A DNA stretch of 64,000 nt, from the NCBI GenBank assembly GCA_963668245.2, contig OY764195.2:62001-126000 (forward strand), given 5' to 3'. The notes under the pieces are model-generated. The model ran no database searches and was not told the origin of the DNA. It saw only the letters and a list, made by a program, of their open reading frames with translations. Shown piece by piece: positions 53,553-62,837 of the stretch (positions within the stretch are counted from its first letter, which is position 1; every line of letters starts with the position of its first letter). The translations under genes were made by a program, and so were the position numbers. The DNA comes from Anoxybacterium sp963668245. GTDB lineage: Bacteria > Bacillota > Clostridia > Peptostreptococcales > Anaerovoracaceae.

Positions 53553-54989
53553 TTGACAGAAAAGAAAAGTGTGAAAAACAATAATTACAATGAAACGGTA
53601 TTGATTACAGACCCCTATGAGCTGGCACAAAATCAAATACTGGAGAATAACTTTATTGACACAATGTCAGAATGTTTAATTCGAAATAATACCATAGATC
53701 CAGCTTTTTACGGGAAATATGACGTAAAACGAGGACTTCGAGATTCAAACGGAGCAGGAGTTGTGGTTGGTTTGACAACAATTGGAGATGTTCAAGGGTA
53801 TCGTGTAAACGAAAAAAATGAAAAGGTGGCCATTGATGGTAAACTTTTTTATCGTGGAATCGATGTTGAAGATATCGTGAACAATTGTCTTGCTGATAAT
53901 CGCTTTGGATACGAAGAAACCAGCTATTTACTTCTTTTTGGTCAACTTCCAAACAAAGCTCAGTTGGAAGAATACAAAAAAATAGTAGGCATGAAAAGAG
54001 AACTACCTCTTGGTTTTCCGAGAGATATGATTTTGACTGCACCAAGCAAAAATGTTATGAACAAGCTGGCAAGAAGTGTCTTAGCTCTATATTCTTACGA
54101 TGACAATCCTGATGATGTTTCTATTAAGAATGTAATGCGACAATCTATCAATCTGATAGGGTATTTCCCGTCCTTGATTGCATATGGTTATCAGGCGAAG
54201 CGTTCTTATTATGATAATCAGAGCCTTCATCTTCATTATCCTGATCCAGCGCTCAGTACTGCTGAAAACATACTCAGACTGATGCGGCCTACTGGAGAAT
54301 ATACGGAATTAGAAGCAAAGCTCCTTGATATCTCTATGATTCTTCATGCAGAACACGGTGGAGGAAACAATTCCTCTTTCACAACGCATGTTGTATCTTC
54401 CACTGCTACGGATACCTACTCTGCCATCGCTGCAGCTGTCGGTTCTTTGAAAGGTCCTAAGCATGGGGGTGCAAATGTAGAAGTTCTTGAAATGATGGCA
54501 GATATCAAAAAGAATGTTTCGGATATTACAAATTTTAAGGAAGTCGAAAAATATCTTGTTAAAATCCTTCATGGACAAGCAAATGATGGTTCTGGCCTTA
54601 TTTATGGTCTTGGTCATGCCGTTTATACAATTTCAGATCCAAGAGCAACATTGCTCAAGAAAATGGCCAAGAAACTGGCAGAAGATAAAGACATGCTGGA
54701 TGATTTCATGCTATATGACTTTATTGAACAAAGAGCACCAACATTGTTTATGGAAGTGAAAGGTACAAACAAGCCAATGCCTGCAAATGTTGACTTGTAT
54801 TCTGGATTTGTGTATAATGCATTGAATATTCCGATTGACATCGCAACCCCAATTTTTGCCGCATCTAGACTTTCTGGATGGTGTGCACACAGAATTGAAG
54901 AACTTGTAACTGGCGGAAGAATTATGAGACCTGCTTACAAATGTGTACAACCACATTTGGAATATACTCCACTAATGGAACGAGAATAA
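53553..54989 (+). CDS. gltA: Citrate synthase
   Basis: The protein has 478 residues. Active-site motifs are HAEHGGGNNSS (first His), GLGHAVYTISDPRA (second His) and LFMEVKG near the catalytic Asp position; GRIMRPAYK lies near the end. It condenses acetyl-CoA with oxaloacetate, the entry to 2-oxoglutarate and glutamate synthesis in anaerobes with a partial TCA cycle. The long N-terminus (about 60 residues before the core) is typical of Clostridia. TTG at 53553, eight bases after GGGAGG, is the likely start; the GTG at 53544 overlaps that site. It is single, with its own riboswitch leader and terminator. Confidence 0.95.
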   Translation: MTEKKSVKNNNYNETVLITDPYELAQNQILENNFIDTMSECLIRNNTIDPAFYGKYDVKRGLRDSNGAGVVVGLTTIGDVQGYRVNEKNEKVAIDGKLFYRGIDVEDIVNNCLADNRFGYEETSYLLLFGQLPNKAQLEEYKKIVGMKRELPLGFPRDMILTAPSKNVMNKLARSVLALYSYDDNPDDVSIKNVMRQSINLIGYFPSLIAYGYQAKRSYYDNQSLHLHYPDPALSTAENILRLMRPTGEYTELEAKLLDISMILHAEHGGGNNSSFTTHVVSSTATDTYSAIAAAVGSLKGPKHGGANVEVLEMMADIKKNVSDITNFKEVEKYLVKILHGQANDGSGLIYGLGHAVYTISDPRATLLKKMAKKLAEDKDMLDDFMLYDFIEQRAPTLFMEVKGTNKPMPANVDLYSGFVYNALNIPIDIATPIFAASRLSGWCAHRIEELVTGGRIMRPAYKCVQPHLEYTPLMERE

Positions 54990-55060
54990 ATTCTTGGAAA
55001 TTGGTTCTGAGCGATTCTAATCGAAAAAGAATTATGAAAGATGAATACGATAATATGAAG

Positions 55061-55091
55061 AAAAAAGATGACCAGTTTGGTCATCTTTTTT
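55061..55091. terminator. Bidirectional terminator between citrate synthase and hypE
   Basis: AAAAAAGATGACCA (55061-55074) pairs perfectly with TGGTCATCTTTTTT (55078-55091), giving T-runs on both strands between convergent genes. Confidence 0.9.
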
Positions 55092-55139
55092 CATATTTTC
55101 AATTTTGATATTTTGCACTTAAACCAATTCAACTCATCC

Positions 55140-56120
55140 CTAACAAATCCTGGGTAGTCCTTCACCATACAGGACATCTACAACTCTGCTTCCGCCTAGT
55201 CTAGTCTTCATAGAAACGCCATGGCCCTCCATGACTTGACCAATTATTTGAGCATTCTTTCCCATTTCAGTTTTCTTCATTAATTCTAATGCTCTGTCGG
55301 CATCCTCTGGGGATACAATCGCAATCATCTTTCCTTCATTTGCCATATAAAGTGGGTCTAACCCTAAAATATCACAAAATCCTCTTACTTCAAGGTTGAC
55401 TGGAATGGATTGTTCTTTCAGTTCAATGGCACAAGAGGAGGAATGAGCGATTTCGTTTAAGACAGTACCGAGTCCACCTCTGGTAACATCACGCATTGTC
55501 TTTACGTTGATGTTATGCTCCATCAAAGCGTTTACCACTGGGGATAAAATCCCACAATCACTCATAATTTGGTTTTCAATATTCATTCTAGCGCTTAGGA
55601 TACAAGCATGATGATCTCCTAAATTTCCAGAAAGTATTATCCTATCTCCTGCCTCACAGTTAGCTGCACGAATATTTCTTTCAGCAGGAATCACGCCGAT
55701 TCCCGATGTATTAATATATAATCCACCATTGCCTTCTACAACTTTTGTGTCCCCCGCTACAATCTTTACTCCTGCCGCTTCCGCCGCTTTCGACATAGAA
55801 TACGCAATATCATCCAGAAGTGAGACATCCAAGCCTTCTTCTAAAATATACCCTACTGTGATATATTTTGGGATTGCACCCATCATTAATAAATCATTTA
55901 CCGTTCCGCATACGGCTAATTTTCCAATGTCTCCGCCTTTAAACACAATCGGCGTGATGACAAAAGAATCTGTACTATACGCAAATTTACCATGAAGTTC
56001 TAAAACAGCCGCATCCTCCAGCTGATCTAGTACCTCATTTGAAAAATGCTTCCCAAATACTTCTTTCATCAGTTCTGCCGATGCCTTACCTCCGCTGCCG
56101 TGGGCCATATTGATCCGCAT
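55140..56120 (-). CDS. hypE: Hydrogenase maturation protein HypE
   Basis: The protein has 326 residues and belongs to the AIR synthase-like superfamily: MAHGSGGKASAELMKEVF at the N-terminus, and the flexible C-terminus ends PRIC with the essential terminal Cys. It dehydrates the carbamoyl group received from HypF to make cyanide for the NiFe site. It is last in the ech-hyp operon, 28 bases after hypD. Confidence 0.96.
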   Translation of the reverse strand: MRINMAHGSGGKASAELMKEVFGKHFSNEVLDQLEDAAVLELHGKFAYSTDSFVITPIVFKGGDIGKLAVCGTVNDLLMMGAIPKYITVGYILEEGLDVSLLDDIAYSMSKAAEAAGVKIVAGDTKVVEGNGGLYINTSGIGVIPAERNIRAANCEAGDRIILSGNLGDHHACILSARMNIENQIMSDCGILSPVVNALMEHNINVKTMRDVTRGGLGTVLNEIAHSSSCAIELKEQSIPVNLEVRGFCDILGLDPLYMANEGKMIAIVSPEDADRALELMKKTEMGKNAQIIGQVMEGHGVSMKTRLGGSRVVDVLYGEGLPRIC

Positions 56121-56148
56121 TTATTTCCTCCTTCATACAAACTCTGTT

Positions 56149-57201
56149 TTATCCAATATTACGATACCAAATTCCACAGGCTCCTTCTGCTGAAACCATG
56201 CACGGTCCGTATGGATGCATGGGATTACAATTTTCGCCAAACATTGGGCATTCATTTGGATTGATTCGACCAATGATAACCTCGCCGCATTTGCATGCTT
56301 CCGGTAATTTAAGATCTTGATCTAGCCCTTTGCTTCCGCCATCATATCTACTAAATTCTTCTTTTAAGTAGAGACCTGAATTTTGTATCATACCAAGGCC
56401 ACGCCACATAGCTGGTCCTGGTTCAAAATAACGTTCAATCAATTGCTGAGCTTTTTTATTTCCTTCTTCTTTCACTGCATTTTTGTAAAGATTATGAACC
56501 GTACTGTCTTTTTGATCTTTCACGGAAATTTGTTTGATAATATCATAGATTGCAACTAATATATGTTCCGGTTCAAATCCAGCGACAGCAAATGGTTTAT
56601 GATACTTAATCGCCAATTGATAATATGCATTACTCCCGATGATAACACTCACATGACCAGGACAAATAAACCCATCAATGCCATCTTCATTTTCGCTAAT
56701 CCAAGCTAGGGCAGGAATAACGGTTTTTAAAGCTGTAATAAACTTAATATTTGTGATTCCTCTTTGTTCTGCTTCTTCAATAGCAAGTCCGTATGCAGGA
56801 ACAGTTGTTTCAAAACCTACTGCTGCCACAACGTATGTGATATGTGGCCTTTGGCTTGCCTTTTCAACAATTTCCATGGGAGAATACATCAATTCTACAC
56901 TAGCACCATCACCTTTTGCTTGAGAAAGACTTCCCTTGCTCCCAGGTACCTTCATCATATCTCCGAAAGTTGCTAAAATATGATTTTCCTTTTTTGCATA
57001 TTCAATACAGCAATCAATATAAGAAGCTGGTGTTACACAAACAGGACAACCTGGACCTGAAATCAATTTGATTTTGGGAGAAATAAGGCTTCGTACTCCA
57101 CTTTTAAAAATACTTGCGGTGTGGGTGCCACACACCTCCATCAATTTTAATTCAGGTCCAGCATAAGATTTGAGTTCATCTAATACTTGCTCTATATTCA
57201 T
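56149..57201 (-). CDS. hypD: Hydrogenase maturation protein HypD
   Basis: The protein has 350 residues. Conserved Cys motifs are LMEVCGTHT, SGPGCPVCVTP and GFICPGHVSVIIG, and the C-terminal [4Fe-4S] Cys set lies in CKCGEVIIGRINPNECPMFGENCNPMHPYGPCMVS. With HypC it is the scaffold on which Fe(CN)2CO is built. The order hypC-hypD-hypE is the common one. Confidence 0.97.
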   Translation of the reverse strand: MNIEQVLDELKSYAGPELKLMEVCGTHTASIFKSGVRSLISPKIKLISGPGCPVCVTPASYIDCCIEYAKKENHILATFGDMMKVPGSKGSLSQAKGDGASVELMYSPMEIVEKASQRPHITYVVAAVGFETTVPAYGLAIEEAEQRGITNIKFITALKTVIPALAWISENEDGIDGFICPGHVSVIIGSNAYYQLAIKYHKPFAVAGFEPEHILVAIYDIIKQISVKDQKDSTVHNLYKNAVKEEGNKKAQQLIERYFEPGPAMWRGLGMIQNSGLYLKEEFSRYDGGSKGLDQDLKLPEACKCGEVIIGRINPNECPMFGENCNPMHPYGPCMVSAEGACGIWYRNIG

Positions 57202-57272
57202 GTTCTTCCCCTTATCTTCATGTGTCGACTCAAAACTGCACAGTTTTCTGATTCCAATTTTTGAATCAATGC

Positions 57273-57488
57273 TTACATCAGTTGATCTATATCTTGAAAA
57301 AGCTCAATCAGTTCTAACGCTTTATCTTTCTCCATTACTTCAATAGCACATCCAGCATGAACCAATACATAGTCATCTATTTTAGCATCGATTAAGCCTA
57401 CATTAACATCAACTAAGTTCCCATTGAAATCGGCTTTTGCCTTTTTACCTTCTACTGAAATTATTTTGCCAGGAATTGCAATACACAT
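57273..57488 (-). CDS. hypC: Hydrogenase assembly chaperone HypC
   Basis: The protein has 71 residues and starts MCIAIPGKIISVEG, the family hallmark; Cys2 is the essential ligand. VGLIDAKIDDYVLVHAGCAIEVM completes the OB-like fold. It carries the iron fragment between HypD and the hydrogenase large subunit. The spacing to hypD is 71 bases. Confidence 0.97.
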   Translation of the reverse strand: MCIAIPGKIISVEGKKAKADFNGNLVDVNVGLIDAKIDDYVLVHAGCAIEVMEKDKALELIELFQDIDQLM

Positions 57489-57583
57489 AAGGAGCTCCTC
57501 TCATATCGGCAACAACACGCTATTGGGCTGTCACCTTGTTCGTGATTTTGTTTTTTTATGAAATTCGAAATTGACTGGTCCCT

Positions 57584-58735
57584 TTAAAAAAACTTTCTCT
57601 TAACTACAATTGCCTGTTCTGGGCACATCTCTTGGCAGCAGTAGCATCGAATACATTTTTGATAATCATATACGGGTACAGATTTCTTTTTTCTATCCTT
57701 TTCCTCGGATACAATGCTATTTTCAAAGAAAACAGCTTTTTCTTGTAAGGGGCAAGCCTCGACGCAAGCACCACAACGAATGCACTTCTCGTTGAGTATA
57801 ACTGGCTTTCTTGCAAGTGCTTTTAACTTGTTTAACAAAACCCAAATTCCTGAGCTCTGTTTGTCTCTCATTACATCAAAATCAGGATTTGAATATGGCT
57901 CTAGTCGATCCACTCCAACTATTTCAATCTCTTCCTCTCTCCATTTTCCTAGCCCAGTATTCCCTCCATGATATACGGTAGCAACAACAGCAGGATCAAG
58001 AGAAATTAATCTACAAAAAGTAGCATCCAATGCTACAGGATCTTCAGACATCAGGATTACATTCATCTCAACTGGATTTCCAGAAGCAGGTCCATTTCCC
58101 TCCATGGCAATGATGCCATCCATGATATGCAGCCTCGCCTTTAATAGCAAGTTTAAATCAACAAGCATTTGTGCAAAGCTGTCCGCATCTGGATATTTGG
58201 CATGGGCAGCTCCTTTATTAAGACCACAAACACATCCAAACATATTTTTAACCCCACCAGTAATTCTCTCTAGCTGATGTGTTTTCATTTTACATATATT
58301 GATAATCCCATCCGATTCCAATACACCTTCACAAATCTCATATTTACGTTCCACGTTGCCTCGTCTGTATTCGACCGTTTTAGACTTTGTAAATTCTGCC
58401 AATGGAAGGTTTAATTTTTCAGCAACTTCATGGAGGCCACAAATGGACGAAGTTTTCTCTACACTGCCAGGATGACCCGGAGAATCGCCATAACAAAGAT
58501 TCGAATAACCATTTTCTATCAAGCTTTCTGCAACACTTTGAAATACCGCCGGATGTGTCGTGACTGCACGATTAGGCTCTGCTCGGTTTAGCAAATTTGG
58601 CTTTAGTAAAATCTTTTCATGCTTTTTTAAAAAACAATCCCATCCACCTAAGAGGCTGATTCCAGTTTCTATCGCCTCTGCTACCGCATATTGCTGATAT
58701 CCTTCACAGGGTATGACTACCACCTTACTTTTCAA
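57584..58735 (-). CDS. DUF362 protein with C-terminal two-cluster ferredoxin domain
   Basis: The protein has 383 residues. The N-terminal DUF362 domain (about 1-290) has ILLKPNLLNRAEPNRAVTTHPAV, GDSPGHPGSVEKT and NICKMKTHQLERITGGVKNMFGCV. The C-terminal domain has two [4Fe-4S] motifs (CIRCGACVEACP and CIRCYCCQEMCP). The family is widespread in anaerobes, and its biochemical role is not established. Its place inside a hyp operon, six bases after hypF and 95 bases before hypC, suggests an electron-transfer or cluster-related role with the Ech hydrogenase. This is inference. Confidence 0.85.
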   Translation of the reverse strand: MKSKVVVIPCEGYQQYAVAEAIETGISLLGGWDCFLKKHEKILLKPNLLNRAEPNRAVTTHPAVFQSVAESLIENGYSNLCYGDSPGHPGSVEKTSSICGLHEVAEKLNLPLAEFTKSKTVEYRRGNVERKYEICEGVLESDGIINICKMKTHQLERITGGVKNMFGCVCGLNKGAAHAKYPDADSFAQMLVDLNLLLKARLHIMDGIIAMEGNGPASGNPVEMNVILMSEDPVALDATFCRLISLDPAVVATVYHGGNTGLGKWREEEIEIVGVDRLEPYSNPDFDVMRDKQSSGIWVLLNKLKALARKPVILNEKCIRCGACVEACPLQEKAVFFENSIVSEEKDRKKKSVPVYDYQKCIRCYCCQEMCPEQAIVVKRKFF

Positions 58736-58741
58736 TGAATT

Positions 58742-61222
58742 CTACTCCTTCATATTTTCAATCAAATAATTCATACCTACGTATGTTTGTCCCAAACAGA
58801 TTCCCCCATCATTTGGCGGAACAGATATATTATAATACACTTTAAATCCATCACGCCTTAGGAGCTGTAATGATTGTTCCATGATAATCTTGTTTTGAAA
58901 AACACCACCACTTAGTGCAACATCTTCCACTCCTTGCTCTTTGCGAATCATCTGGCAAACGATTAAAATCATAGCAGATACAGCTTCATGAAAACCCAAA
59001 GCAATTTGTCTTTGATCAACGCCTAGTAGTCGTGCCTCGTCGATTCGCTGAAAAATAGTTTCTGCTGAAATGATTAAGGGACTCCCTTTTCCTATCGTAA
59101 ATTCCATTTTCCATGGTGTTAACCCTAAATCAAGCGCTTCAGCAGCAAAATTCTCAAGCATAATTGCACATTCACCTTCATAGCGATTTTCCTGATGAAT
59201 TCCTGCAAATGCTGCAACACCATCAAAAAGTCTTCCCATGCTTGAGCTTTGAATTGTATTAATATTATGATCCAACCCAGCTTCAACCAGTTGACGTTTT
59301 CCATCCTTTTTTCTCTTATGGGTTACAGGCACCTTGCCATTTGAATCCCATTCAGGTTCTTCCTTAACAGGTTTATCAATCTGGTTCAACTGATAATGAT
59401 ATTCGTAGCAATAGGCAGATTTCCATCCTTCTTTCATGGAACTATCTCCACCTAACATCTTAATGTATTCTAAGTGAGCCAATCGTTCAAATCGATAAGA
59501 TGATGCAATCAGAAACTCTCCACCCCAAATTGCTCCATCCGATCCATATCCAGTACCATCAAAGCTCACACCAATCACGGGTGAGCGAAGATTGTGTTCA
59601 GCCATAACGGAAGCAATGTGTGCATGATGGTGTTGCACTTTTAATAATGGAATGTCATTTTTTTGGGCATATTCTTCTGCCATTTTCGTAGTTTCATATA
59701 GGGGATGCAAATCGCAAACTATCAACGTTGGTTTAATGCGGAACAGTGTGCTCATTCGTGCAACATTTTCGTTATAAATATCCCTTATCTCTTTACTATC
59801 CAAATCACCAAAGTACTGGCTCACATAAGCAAAAGGTCCCTTACTTAGCGAAAAGCAGGCTTTTAACTGCCCTCCTGTAGCAAATATCATTTTTTCTTTG
59901 GTTAATTTGCTGTTGATGTAAAGCGGAACTGGTGCATACCCTTTCGATCGGCGTATCATTTGGGGTTGCCCATCAATTACTCGAACCACAGAATCATCCA
60001 CCCGAATTCGTATCTTTCTGTTGTTGTAGTATATCCCAGCAAATTCATTCTTTAATTCAGCGCTTTCTAATGTTTTTCTAAAAAGATGCAGCATTTCTTC
60101 ATCATCTTTTATCATAGGAACATCAGATAAATTAGCACTTGTCAGAATGAGGGGACCACAAGCATCGATCAATAAATACTGGAGACCCATACTCGGTAGA
60201 AAAGCACCTATATATCGGCTGGTTTTATATACCTCTTGAGAGATTTGATTTGCTTCCATATCCAATGCATCACAATCCTGATTATTGTCATCACTCCTCA
60301 GCTTGTACTGTTTTTTTCGTTCTAATAATACAATGGGTCTTGAGCTAGATTGGAGCAGTTTTTCTTCTTCCTTGCTCACATAGCAATATTGGCAAACTTG
60401 CTCTAAATCACGAAACATGACTGCAAAGGGTTTTTCTTCCCGAATCTTTAGTTGTCTGAGATAATTTACTGTGCGTTCAGAAAAAGGTGAGCAGACGAAA
60501 TTATATCCTCCTACGCTTTTCAATCCGATGATTTTGCCATTTTTTAAATGGTTCACTGCATTTAGAAGCACTTGCTCAAATGATTGAATTCCTGCCGAAT
60601 CAAGCGGGGTTTTCAAAACACCTGTTTCTTCTAATAGCATAGGACCACAATTATGGCAAGAGACTGTTTGGGCATGATACCTTCGATGGATCCGATTTGT
60701 ATACTCATTATTGCAAAATTCACACATCGGAAACTGATCCATAGTAGTATTTTCTCTGTCATACGGAAATCGATCAATAATTGTATATCTTGGTCCACAA
60801 ACCATGCAACTGATAAATGGGTGACGATGTCTTGGGTTTGAAGAATCAATCAGTTCGGCCAAACAATCATCACAAAGAGAAAGATCCGCAGGAATCATTG
60901 CTGCGTCATCGGCTCCGACATCACTGTCTAAAATCTTAAAACCTTGAAAAGTTTTATCTTCCACTTCGTCTATTTTCATATGGACAATTTCTGCAGGAGC
61001 TGGCTTTTCTGTCTGTAGTGCATCAATAAACTTCTGGATTCTGGGCACTGTATCTGTCACACTGATTTCAACAAGCCCCCCAATGTTTAATACTTCACCC
61101 TGCATTTTGTATGAGTCAGCCAATTTAGCAACAAAGGGTCGGAAGCCGACCCCTTGTACGATTCCCCATATTTTAATTCTTGTTGTTTTCTTTTTTTGAA
61201 AAAGATCCTCCAAACTAATCAT
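58742..61222 (-). CDS. hypF: Carbamoyltransferase HypF
   Basis: The protein has 826 residues with four modules: acylphosphatase (residues about 15-105, GIVQGVGFRPFVAKL), zinc fingers (CDDCLAEL, CMVCGPRYT, CEFC, CHNCGP), a YrdC-like domain (GKIIGLKSVGGYNFVC) and a Kae1-like domain (VQHHHAHIASVMAEH, VSFDGTGYGSDGAIWGGEF). It activates carbamoyl phosphate and transfers the group to HypE, as the source of cyanide ligands. Length and module order are normal. Confidence 0.97.
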   Translation of the reverse strand: MISLEDLFQKKKTTRIKIWGIVQGVGFRPFVAKLADSYKMQGEVLNIGGLVEISVTDTVPRIQKFIDALQTEKPAPAEIVHMKIDEVEDKTFQGFKILDSDVGADDAAMIPADLSLCDDCLAELIDSSNPRHRHPFISCMVCGPRYTIIDRFPYDRENTTMDQFPMCEFCNNEYTNRIHRRYHAQTVSCHNCGPMLLEETGVLKTPLDSAGIQSFEQVLLNAVNHLKNGKIIGLKSVGGYNFVCSPFSERTVNYLRQLKIREEKPFAVMFRDLEQVCQYCYVSKEEEKLLQSSSRPIVLLERKKQYKLRSDDNNQDCDALDMEANQISQEVYKTSRYIGAFLPSMGLQYLLIDACGPLILTSANLSDVPMIKDDEEMLHLFRKTLESAELKNEFAGIYYNNRKIRIRVDDSVVRVIDGQPQMIRRSKGYAPVPLYINSKLTKEKMIFATGGQLKACFSLSKGPFAYVSQYFGDLDSKEIRDIYNENVARMSTLFRIKPTLIVCDLHPLYETTKMAEEYAQKNDIPLLKVQHHHAHIASVMAEHNLRSPVIGVSFDGTGYGSDGAIWGGEFLIASSYRFERLAHLEYIKMLGGDSSMKEGWKSAYCYEYHYQLNQIDKPVKEEPEWDSNGKVPVTHKRKKDGKRQLVEAGLDHNINTIQSSSMGRLFDGVAAFAGIHQENRYEGECAIMLENFAAEALDLGLTPWKMEFTIGKGSPLIISAETIFQRIDEARLLGVDQRQIALGFHEAVSAMILIVCQMIRKEQGVEDVALSGGVFQNKIIMEQSLQLLRRDGFKVYYNISVPPNDGGICLGQTYVGMNYLIENMKE

Positions 61223-61259
61223 CTCCTGTTTGGTAATTCATACCTGTAATCGTTTCGAG

Positions 61260-62033
61260 TTAAGAATGGTGATGATGATCGTGACTATGTGAATGGTCGT
61301 GATCGTGACTATGTGAATGGTCATGATCATCGTTATGGTTATGCTGTTCATTATGGCTATGATGATGGTTCATTTTCATTGTTTTTGCTTGATTAGAAAG
61401 CCATGCAGCAACCTCAGCAAATCCATCTCCGGTCCGACCCGAAACTTTGAATACAGGCACATCCTTATTGAGTGCGCGGACACCTTTCATAAAAAATTCT
61501 TCATCAAAATCAAGATATGGCAGTAAATCTACTTTATTTAATATAATAATATCCGCTTTTTCAAAGGCAAGTGGGTACTTATATGGTTTATCGCTACCTT
61601 CTGTCACTGTGGAAATCAACATTTTGCAGTGTTCCCCAATGCTAAATTCTGCAGGGCAGACAAGATTTCCGATATTTTCAATAAAAAGGATACCTTTTTC
61701 TCGAAACATCATATTTTGTACCATATTATGTATCATCGGAGCATCTAAGTGGCACGCTCCGAATGTGTTAATTTGGAATGTATCGATTCCAAGACTTCTC
61801 AAATCCTTTGTGTCAATATCCGATTCAATGTCACCTTCAATAACATATGGTTTTAACCCATCTATATTCTTAATAATGTTTTTTAGAGTAGTGGTTTTTC
61901 CTACACCAGGTGCACCCATCACATTTACTACAAAAACGTGTTGGTCTGTCAAATCTTCATTTGTATGGGTGGCAATATGATCATTTTCATCATGAATATT
62001 TGCCATCATATTTACTTTTAAAACATCATGCAT
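61260..62033 (-). CDS. hypB: Hydrogenase nickel incorporation GTPase HypB with His-rich tail
   Basis: The protein has 257 residues. It has the SIMIBI GTPase motifs GAPGVGKTTT and LNKVDLLPY, and the metal-site residues in FGACHLDA and NLVCPAEF. It delivers nickel with HypA. The last 36 residues hold 18 His in SHSHDHDH-like runs, whereas many HypB proteins have their His-rich stretch at the N-terminus. The tail is encoded by a 24-base tandem duplication (61277-61300 and 61301-61324). It could store nickel. Confidence 0.96.
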   Translation of the reverse strand: MHDVLKVNMMANIHDENDHIATHTNEDLTDQHVFVVNVMGAPGVGKTTTLKNIIKNIDGLKPYVIEGDIESDIDTKDLRSLGIDTFQINTFGACHLDAPMIHNMVQNMMFREKGILFIENIGNLVCPAEFSIGEHCKMLISTVTEGSDKPYKYPLAFEKADIIILNKVDLLPYLDFDEEFFMKGVRALNKDVPVFKVSGRTGDGFAEVAAWLSNQAKTMKMNHHHSHNEQHNHNDDHDHSHSHDHDHSHSHDHHHHS

Positions 62034-62097
62034 GAGGGTTCCCTCCTATCAAATCGCTTGTGGGTACATATTTTTTTAGAAATAAATTGAGATAAAA

Positions 62098-62457
62098 TTA
62101 TTCATCGCCGCTTTCTTTCTCAATCTCAATGGATTCTATATAAAACTCTTTACCAATCTCTGTTGGCTCTCCATCAGCTCCACAATAGGGACATGCAAAA
62201 GAAAGGAACTGTCTTTCAAACAATTGATTGCAACTTGTACATTTCATCTTTGGCTTCACATGCTGGATTTCAATCGTTGCACCTTCACACAGCGTTCCTT
62301 CCGATATTACATCAAAATACATCTGAATTGAGTCTCCTACAAAACCAGAGTAATCGCCCACCACAAGCTTTATGGATTTAACTCGAGAAGCACACAACTC
62401 AGTTGCGTGCTTCTCTGCCAATTTAATAATTTGTTGTGTAATTGGAAACTCGTGCAT
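62098..62457 (-). CDS. hypA: Hydrogenase nickel-binding protein HypA
   Basis: The protein has 119 residues. MHEFPITQQIIKLAEKHA gives the N-terminal Met-His-Glu nickel site, and CTSCNQLF with CPYCGADG forms the zinc site. It passes nickel to the hydrogenase large subunit. Its ATG overlaps the stop of the upstream ferredoxin gene by one base. Confidence 0.96.
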   Translation of the reverse strand: MHEFPITQQIIKLAEKHATELCASRVKSIKLVVGDYSGFVGDSIQMYFDVISEGTLCEGATIEIQHVKPKMKCTSCNQLFERQFLSFACPYCGADGEPTEIGKEFYIESIEIEKESGDE

Positions 62458-62837
62458 TATTCAGTCTTTGCCTCAGCTTTTGGCTCCGGCGCAGCACCAA
62501 CAAACGAATCAACAATTTTTTCAGTGCTTGGAGTGGTATATGTATTTTCATTGGTCAAGCACTTTTTCGGACAAACCTCTACGCAACAGCTGCATTGGAT
62601 GCACTGCATTCTTTCGATTGTCCAAGTTCTTGTATTTCTGTCTACTGTGATTGCATTGGTTGGGCATTTTTTCTGACAAATACCACAATAGATACAATCA
62701 TCAATTTGAATTGCTATATGACCGCGAGTTCGTTCTTCCCACTGTCTTGGAATGACAGGATACATGAGAGTTGCTGGCTTTTTAAACAAGCTTCTCATAA
62801 CCATTTTACCTATTTTAAATGCTTGCATTGCTCTCAC
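62457..62837 (-). CDS. echF: Ech hydrogenase ferredoxin-like subunit (EchF type)
   Basis: The protein has 126 residues. Two [4Fe-4S] motifs, CIYCGICQKKCP and CIQCSCCVEVCP, match the NuoI/EchF polyferredoxin subunit that links soluble ferredoxin to the catalytic core. The C-terminal tail is Ala/Pro/Glu-rich. It starts one base after the echE stop, so the two are coupled. Confidence 0.88.
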   Translation of the reverse strand: MRAMQAFKIGKMVMRSLFKKPATLMYPVIPRQWEERTRGHIAIQIDDCIYCGICQKKCPTNAITVDRNTRTWTIERMQCIQCSCCVEVCPKKCLTNENTYTTPSTEKIVDSFVGAAPEPKAEAKTE

